Assembly (NCBI GenBank): GCA_965220265.1
Contig: CBDCPM010000004.1
Location: 4,154,001 to 4,218,000 of the forward strand
Length of the DNA stretch: 64,000 bases
Direction of reading: 5' to 3'
DNA from: Bin87 sp965220265
Lineage (GTDB): Bacteria; Chloroflexota; Dehalococcoidia; Lucifugimonadales; UBA3495
Every line of letters begins with the position of its first letter. The stretch's first letter is position 1. Positions 60,341 to 64,000 of this stretch are shown here, piece by piece. Under the pieces are notes generated by a model. It saw only the letters and a list, made by a program, of their open reading frames with translations, was not told where the DNA came from and did no database searches. The translations under genes were made by a program, and so were the position numbers.

Positions 60341-60895
60341 ATAGCCAGACAGTACAGGGTCAACGAACAGATACGCGTCCCAAGGGTAAGAGTAATTGGA
60401 GAAGATGGCGAGCAGCTTGGCGTGATGACGGTGTCCGACGCTCTCTCCAGGGCGCGGACGAATGACCTTGACTTGGTGGAAGTGGCGCCAAACGCCGACC
60501 CGCCGGTCGCGCGGCTGCTGGACTACGGAAAACTCCGATACCTCACGTCCAAGAAGGAGCGCGAGACCCGCAAATCCCAGAAAAGCAACGAGCTGAAGGA
60601 AGTCCGGTTCCGCCCCAACATCGGCACCCACGACTTTGACGCCAAGCTGCGCAAGGTGCGGCAATTCATCGGTAACGGTGACAAGGTCAAGCTGACGGTC
60701 AGGTTCCGCGGACGAGAGGCAGTGCACCAGCAAAACGGCCTTTCGCTGCTGAAACGGGTCGCGGAAGAGTTGAAAGACGACGTTCGTTTGGAGCAGCAGC
60801 CTTCGATGGAAGGAAGGGCCATGTCGATGGTCCTGATACCGAGTCCGACGGTGGTAGCGCGCAACGAACGAAAGGAACCAGTAGCTACGGAATAA
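60341..60895 (+). CDS. infC: Translation initiation factor IF-3 (AUA start)
   Basis: 184-residue IF-3. The N-terminal domain starts RQYRVNEQIRVPRVRVIGEDGEQLGVMTVSDALSRA and DLDLVEVAPNADPPVARLLDYGK. The linker is lysine-rich (TSKKERETRKSQKSNELKEVRFRP), and the C-terminal domain has GTHDFDAKLRKVRQFIGNGDKVKLTVRFRGRE. The start is taken as ATA at 60341: GAGGAGG lies 7 bases upstream, the protein then begins exactly at the usual IF-3 N-terminus, and no ATG/GTG/TTG lies nearby in frame before residue 20. Non-AUG starts are well known in infC, where they let IF-3 repress its own translation. rpmI follows after 6 bp. Confidence 0.95.
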   Translation: MARQYRVNEQIRVPRVRVIGEDGEQLGVMTVSDALSRARTNDLDLVEVAPNADPPVARLLDYGKLRYLTSKKERETRKSQKSNELKEVRFRPNIGTHDFDAKLRKVRQFIGNGDKVKLTVRFRGREAVHQQNGLSLLKRVAEELKDDVRLEQQPSMEGRAMSMVLIPSPTVVARNERKEPVATE

Positions 60896-60901
60896 TCGCA
60901 C

Positions 60902-61102
60902 ATGCCCAAACTGAAAACCCACAAAGGGGCCAAAGCCCGCATACACGTGACGGGTTCCGGCAAGCTGCTCCGCCGCAAGCGGATGAGCAGCCACCTGAGG
61001 CGCAAGAAGCCAAAGAAGGTCACGCGGAAATTCGCGCAGAAGATCGGCCTCGCCGACGCTGACGTGAAGCGCCTGAGCCGGCTGATACCCTACGACGTCT
61101 AA
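60902..61102 (+). CDS. rpmI: 50S ribosomal protein L35
   Basis: 66 residues with the standard L35 sequence: MPKLKTHKGAKARIHVTGSGKLLRRKRMSSHLRRKKPKKVTRKFAQKIGL, highly basic, with a typical C-terminus ending LIPYDV. It lies 6 bp after infC and 18 bp before rplT in the conserved infC-rpmI-rplT order. ATG start. Confidence 0.98.
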   Translation: MPKLKTHKGAKARIHVTGSGKLLRRKRMSSHLRRKKPKKVTRKFAQKIGLADADVKRLSRLIPYDV

Positions 61103-61120
61103 ACTGGAGAATCCTTAACC

Positions 61121-61486
61121 GTGCCAAGAGTCAAGAGGGGCGTGACCAAACGCGCCCGACACAAGAAGATCCTGAAGGCTGCCAAGGGATACCAAGCGTC
61201 CTCAGGACGCAACTACAAGTGGGCCAAAGAGGCGTTGATGCACGCGTGGAGCCACGCGTACCGGCATCGGCGGCAGCGCAAGGGCGAATTCCGACGCCTT
61301 TGGATCGTCCGCATCGGCGCGGCGTGCCGCCAGCACGATATGACCTACAGCCAATTCATGCACGGCCTGAGCGTCGCAGAAATCGAGATTGACCGCAAGA
61401 TGCTAGCGGATATCGCAGTGCGGGATCCCGATGCCTTCGAGCGGTTGGTCGAGGTCTCCAGGGGAGCGGCCGCAACAGTCCAGTAA
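61121..61486 (+). CDS. rplT: 50S ribosomal protein L20
   Basis: 121 residues with the L20 signature MPRVKRGVTKRARHKKILKAAKGYQASSGRNYKWAKEALMHAWSHAYRHRRQRKGEFRRLWIVRIGAACRQHDMTYSQFMHGL. The GTG start is preceded by GGAG. L20 assembles the large subunit and in many bacteria represses its own operon. The inverted repeat at 61515-61542 follows the stop closely. Confidence 0.98.
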   Translation: MPRVKRGVTKRARHKKILKAAKGYQASSGRNYKWAKEALMHAWSHAYRHRRQRKGEFRRLWIVRIGAACRQHDMTYSQFMHGLSVAEIEIDRKMLADIAVRDPDAFERLVEVSRGAAATVQ

Positions 61487-61514
61487 CCTGATCTTGGCAC
61501 ACCGGACAATGGGA

Positions 61515-61542
61515 GTAGGGGCGAATGATTGTTCGCCCCTAC
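61515..61542 (+). terminator. Hairpin after rplT (terminator-like)
   Basis: An 11-bp perfect stem GTAGGGGCGAA / TTCGCCCCTAC with a 6-base loop, 28 bases after the rplT stop. No T run follows (CTGCTTGACG), so Rho-independent termination is not assured. The stem overlaps the end of the convergent lipoprotein pseudogene and could serve both strands. Confidence 0.6.
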
Positions 61543-62284
61543 TGCTTGACGGTTCCCCAGGAAATCAGGGCAGGATCGGATTGGTCGCACGCGTGCAGGA
61601 TCAGATCGCGGCCGTCCTCCAGCGGGCTGACCGGAGCCGCCGGCAACACCGATGCATGATCCCGGTCGCGCTTCGCCCTCAACTACGCGCAAGGCAAGGC
61701 GTCCTGCGGCCAGCCATTCGAAGCGCTGGAAGGGGGGATTGGCCGTTGCACGGCCGGAGCATAAGTTGAGCACCGGGATCCGCTTGGGCGGCCTCCAAGC
61801 ACAGACCGTATCCGGTCAGCAAAACGCTCCAACTTCTAGCATCTCCCGTCATAGCAAACAGCTGGTCCGGGGAGTTGGGTTTGCAGGTGTGTGCCGGCAA
61901 CGGCGCATCCAAGCGGATATTGGCTCCGAAGCCAGCGACATCTATGCAGTAGCCCTGCGGGTCGTCCAGATTGTCTCGGAGGCGCAGCAGGGCAGGCGTC
62001 TCGGTCGGTCCTACAGGCGGAACGGACGTTGGCTGAGGCGTAGGCGTTGGGGTGGAAACGGGCCGCGAGGGTGTGCTGACTGACGGTACACGGTTGGTGG
62101 CCACATTTGCGGTGTGGGAGGGTCGGACGGTGACAGTGGCGACGAGGTCCACCGAAGACCTCGCGCTGATAGTCGGGCTAGCGGCCGGTTCAAAAGGAAT
62201 GGGAGAAGCTGGGTCAGCGGCGCAAGCGACTATCGTGCCGGCCGTAGCGAACAGGAGGCCGCAGAGCAGCCACTCCGAACGCAC
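61539..62284 (-). pseudogene. Ricin-type lectin lipoprotein, two frameshifts
   Basis: The ATG at 62284 begins a lipoprotein signal (SEWLLCGLLFATAGTIVAC, lipobox Cys21) and a Pro/Thr/Ser linker, then a beta-trefoil ricin-like repeat (RDNLDDPQGYCIDVAGFGANI..HTC..DQLFAM...GLCLEAA.ADPGAQLMLRPCNGQ). The frame then fails at a run of six G on the plus strand (61732-61737). In the next frame PFQRFEWLAAGRLALRVVEGEARPGSCIGVA continues the fold. After a second shift near 61640, PLEDGRDLILHACDQSDPAL ends at 61539. Either decay or an assembly error could cause the shifts; restoring both gives a ~245-residue lectin lipoprotein. Confidence 0.7.
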
Positions 62285-62286
62285 GG

Positions 62287-63618
62287 TCAGTCGTGGAAGC
62301 GTTGCAACAGCTGGTAGAGGGCCTCGGCTCCGAACTCCAACGCCGAGACAGGCACGCGCTCATTGGCGGCGTGGATGGTCTTGAGGAAGTCGAAGTCGGC
62401 GGGCAGGTTCATGGGCATCCAACCGTAAGTCTGGATACCGAGTGCGGCGAAATGGCGTCCGTCGGTGCCGGCTGGCATCAGCATGGGTACGGAGACACCC
62501 TCGGGGTCCTGTTCCCGGATGATGTCGGAGAGGGTGTCGAAGAGGCCCATGTTGAGGACCCAAGGTTTGGGCTCGAAGCGGACGGCCTGGAGCTCGATGT
62601 TCGGACCAGCAATGTGCTGCAACTCACCGAGCAGGTCCTCGGCGTCGTAGCCGGGGAGCATTCGGCAATCCAGCGTGACAGTCACCTCGCTGGGGATGAC
62701 GTTGGTCTTTTCGCCACCAGCGATGACTGTGGCGTTGGCGGTGTGACGGAACAGGGGCTCCATTTCGCGCCCCACGGTTCCGATGCGACGCAGCATGCGC
62801 CCGGTGAACGCGGGGTTCAGGAGCAGCCGCAAGAACGCGCCGTCGGCCAAGGGCAAGCGGCCGGCCATAGCCTCGATCATCGTGCGGGTGACGGGATGGA
62901 CGTGGAAAGGTAGCGGCGTACGGTCGAGCTTGACCAGAAACTCGGACATACGGGTGGGAGCGGTGTCGTGGTGCACGAGAGAGCCGTGTCCGCCCGGTCC
63001 GCGGGCGACTGCCTGGACGCGGCATCCTTGCTTCTCGGCCACCTGGACCATATAGAACTTGCGGCCACGGTAGGTCTTGCTGAAGCCGCCGAACTCGCCG
63101 ACGGCGTAGCGCACGCCTTCGAACAACTCGGGGTGGGACCGCGACAGCCAAGCAGCACCGGTGTTGCCGCCGGCCTCCTCGTCGCTGACCAACGCCAGGA
63201 TCACGTCGCCGGGCAGGTTGGCATCTTCCTGGTGGGCGCGAATGAAGGCGTCCATCATCATAGCGATGCCGCCCTTCATGTCCAAAGCACCGCGTCCCCA
63301 GACATAGTCGTCCTGCAGGCGACCCTCGAAGGGCGGGACGTCCCAAGGCTGGGAAGCCGTGGGAACCACGTCGATATGGCCGTAGAGAAGGAGAGGTGGG
63401 GCGAGGCCAAGGCCGGGCAGGCGGGAGATCACGTTGAGGCGGTCGGGGTCGTCACCGACGAGCTCAGCGGCTATGCCAGCTTCACCGAGCACATCCCGGC
63501 AATATGCGGCACACGCGCTCTCGTTGCCGGGAGGGTTGGTGGTGTCGAAGCGGATGAGCTTCCGGAGGAGCTCGGCTACGGGGGGTCGGACTCCGGTTGA
63601 AGGCGACGCGGAGACCAT
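62287..63618 (-). CDS. M20 family metallopeptidase (443 aa)
   Basis: The start at 63618 gives the normal N-terminus (VSASPSTGVRPPVAELLRKLIRFDTTNPPGNES); the frame is open further upstream without a ribosome binding site. Zinc-ligand motifs are all present: LLLYGHIDVVP (His), VWGRGALDMKGGIAMMMDAF (bridging Asp), LALVSDEEAGGNTG (catalytic and ligand Glu) and a C-terminal PAGTDGRHFAALGIQTYG with the last His. The dimerisation domain lies between. Enzymes of this group deacylate N-acyl amino acids or cleave dipeptides. It is convergent with rplT and the lectin pseudogene, and follows the PAC2 gene after 31 bp. Confidence 0.92.
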   Translation of the reverse strand: MVSASPSTGVRPPVAELLRKLIRFDTTNPPGNESACAAYCRDVLGEAGIAAELVGDDPDRLNVISRLPGLGLAPPLLLYGHIDVVPTASQPWDVPPFEGRLQDDYVWGRGALDMKGGIAMMMDAFIRAHQEDANLPGDVILALVSDEEAGGNTGAAWLSRSHPELFEGVRYAVGEFGGFSKTYRGRKFYMVQVAEKQGCRVQAVARGPGGHGSLVHHDTAPTRMSEFLVKLDRTPLPFHVHPVTRTMIEAMAGRLPLADGAFLRLLLNPAFTGRMLRRIGTVGREMEPLFRHTANATVIAGGEKTNVIPSEVTVTLDCRMLPGYDAEDLLGELQHIAGPNIELQAVRFEPKPWVLNMGLFDTLSDIIREQDPEGVSVPMLMPAGTDGRHFAALGIQTYGWMPMNLPADFDFLKTIHAANERVPVSALEFGAEALYQLLQRFHD

Positions 63619-63649
63619 GGGTTCACCAGTCCCGGCGAACGGGAAACGA

Positions 63650-64000
63650 CTAGCGAGTTTCCTCGTCGTCGCCGAGATCCGCGCCCAAGCCCTGGAGGAA
63701 TTCTTCGATGCTGGACGGCAACGGCGTGGTTGGCTCGGCCCGCTCGTCGGCGCCATATTCGTTGTCGTACATCTCTTCGATACGAGTGAGCACGTCGCCG
63801 GTGGGGATCTGCCCGTCGTTGGAAGTGAGTTCGTCGTACTGCTTCTGGCCGCGTTCGGTCTGCGCGATGTAGTCAGGCAGGTTGTACAAACGACACAGAA
63901 GATCCATCATCCGAGCCGCGCCCTGGTGATCGTCGTTCAGGGTGAGGTACTGGGGCAAGTGCACGACGAACGCTCGCGTCTCCACGCCCGCCTGAGAGGC
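63650..64000 (-). CDS. PAC2 family protein, 3' part (cut by window end)
   Basis: The frame enters from beyond 64000 (ASQAGVETRAFVVHLPQYL...). The C-terminal PAC2 pattern is visible: FVVHLPQYLTLNDDHQGAARMMDLLCRLYNLPDYI and ERGQKQYDEL, followed by an acidic tail (SSIEEFLQGLGADLGDDEETR). PAC2 proteins are relatives of proteasome-assembly chaperones; the role in bacteria is unclear. At least half of the gene is outside the window, and its start is unknown. Confidence 0.8.
   Translation of the reverse strand, partial: ASQAGVETRAFVVHLPQYLTLNDDHQGAARMMDLLCRLYNLPDYIAQTERGQKQYDELTSNDGQIPTGDVLTRIEEMYDNEYGADERAEPTTPLPSSIEEFLQGLGADLGDDEETR

Overview
Host. The window looks like a high-GC member of the Chloroflexota, probably a Dehalococcoidia/SAR202-type lineage. 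This is inferred from giant secreted repeat proteins built of Calx-beta, Ig-like and choice-of-anchor-type modules, a UGA-containing UGSC-family gene beside other genes typical of that group, and a core block pheS-pheT-moeA-infC-rpmI-rplT. No rRNA, tRNA or CRISPR array was seen. TGA is a normal stop except at two sites, where it most likely encodes selenocysteine.

Layout. (1) 1-17.4 kb is a surface-protein locus. A decayed repeat-protein fragment lies upstream of a 3829-residue secreted repeat protein and a 1273-residue second one. The last 421 bp of the two genes are nearly identical. (2) 17.4-30.3 kb is a gene graveyard and cargo zone. It holds a UGA-interrupted nuclease, a serine recombinase fragment, two overlapping replication-relaxation-type genes, an intact PD-(D/E)XK nuclease with a DNA methyltransferase, two Fic remnants flanking an IrrE-like pair, a frameshifted DUF1524 nuclease lipoprotein, a secreted repeat protein and a decayed copy of the PD-(D/E)XK gene. 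(3) 30.5-41.0 kb is a tight, co-directional eight-gene cluster of visibly lower GC. It encodes two ParB/Srx-like proteins, a small nuclease, an SNF2-type helicase, a radical SAM enzyme, two different GHKL (Hsp90/MORC-like) ATPases and an unrecognised 348-residue protein. This is the best candidate for an undescribed DNA-modification or anti-phage system. Its right edge abuts an SDR gene lacking its 3' half.

(4) 41.4-48.4 kb (minus strand) is a metabolic/redox block. Two genes read through UGA: an AhpD-like CxxU protein and a UGSC-family protein, each with a SECIS-like hairpin directly after the UGA. Around them lie an FlK-like thioesterase, a DUF4058 protein, an unrecognised 342-residue protein, four small HEPN-like or companion genes and a 3-hydroxyisobutyrate-dehydrogenase-like enzyme. 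(5) 48.55-50.2 kb is a complete ISNCY-type insertion sequence with a 7-bp target duplication, followed by dispersed palindromic repeats. (6) 50.8-64.0 kb is housekeeping: two overlapping esterase-family genes (the second lacks the nucleophile), pheS, a RelE-like toxin pair, pheT, a His-rich MoeA, an acidic-tailed protein, infC (AUA start), rpmI, rplT, a frameshifted ricin-type lipoprotein, an M20 peptidase and the 3' part of a PAC2 gene.

How the genes fit together. The surface proteins probably mediate attachment or binding. The 18-41 kb zone has gained and lost mobile and defence genes repeatedly, leaving paired intact and decayed copies. The 30.5-41 kb cluster is the most recent complete system there. 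The minus-strand block at 41-46 kb depends on selenocysteine machinery encoded elsewhere.
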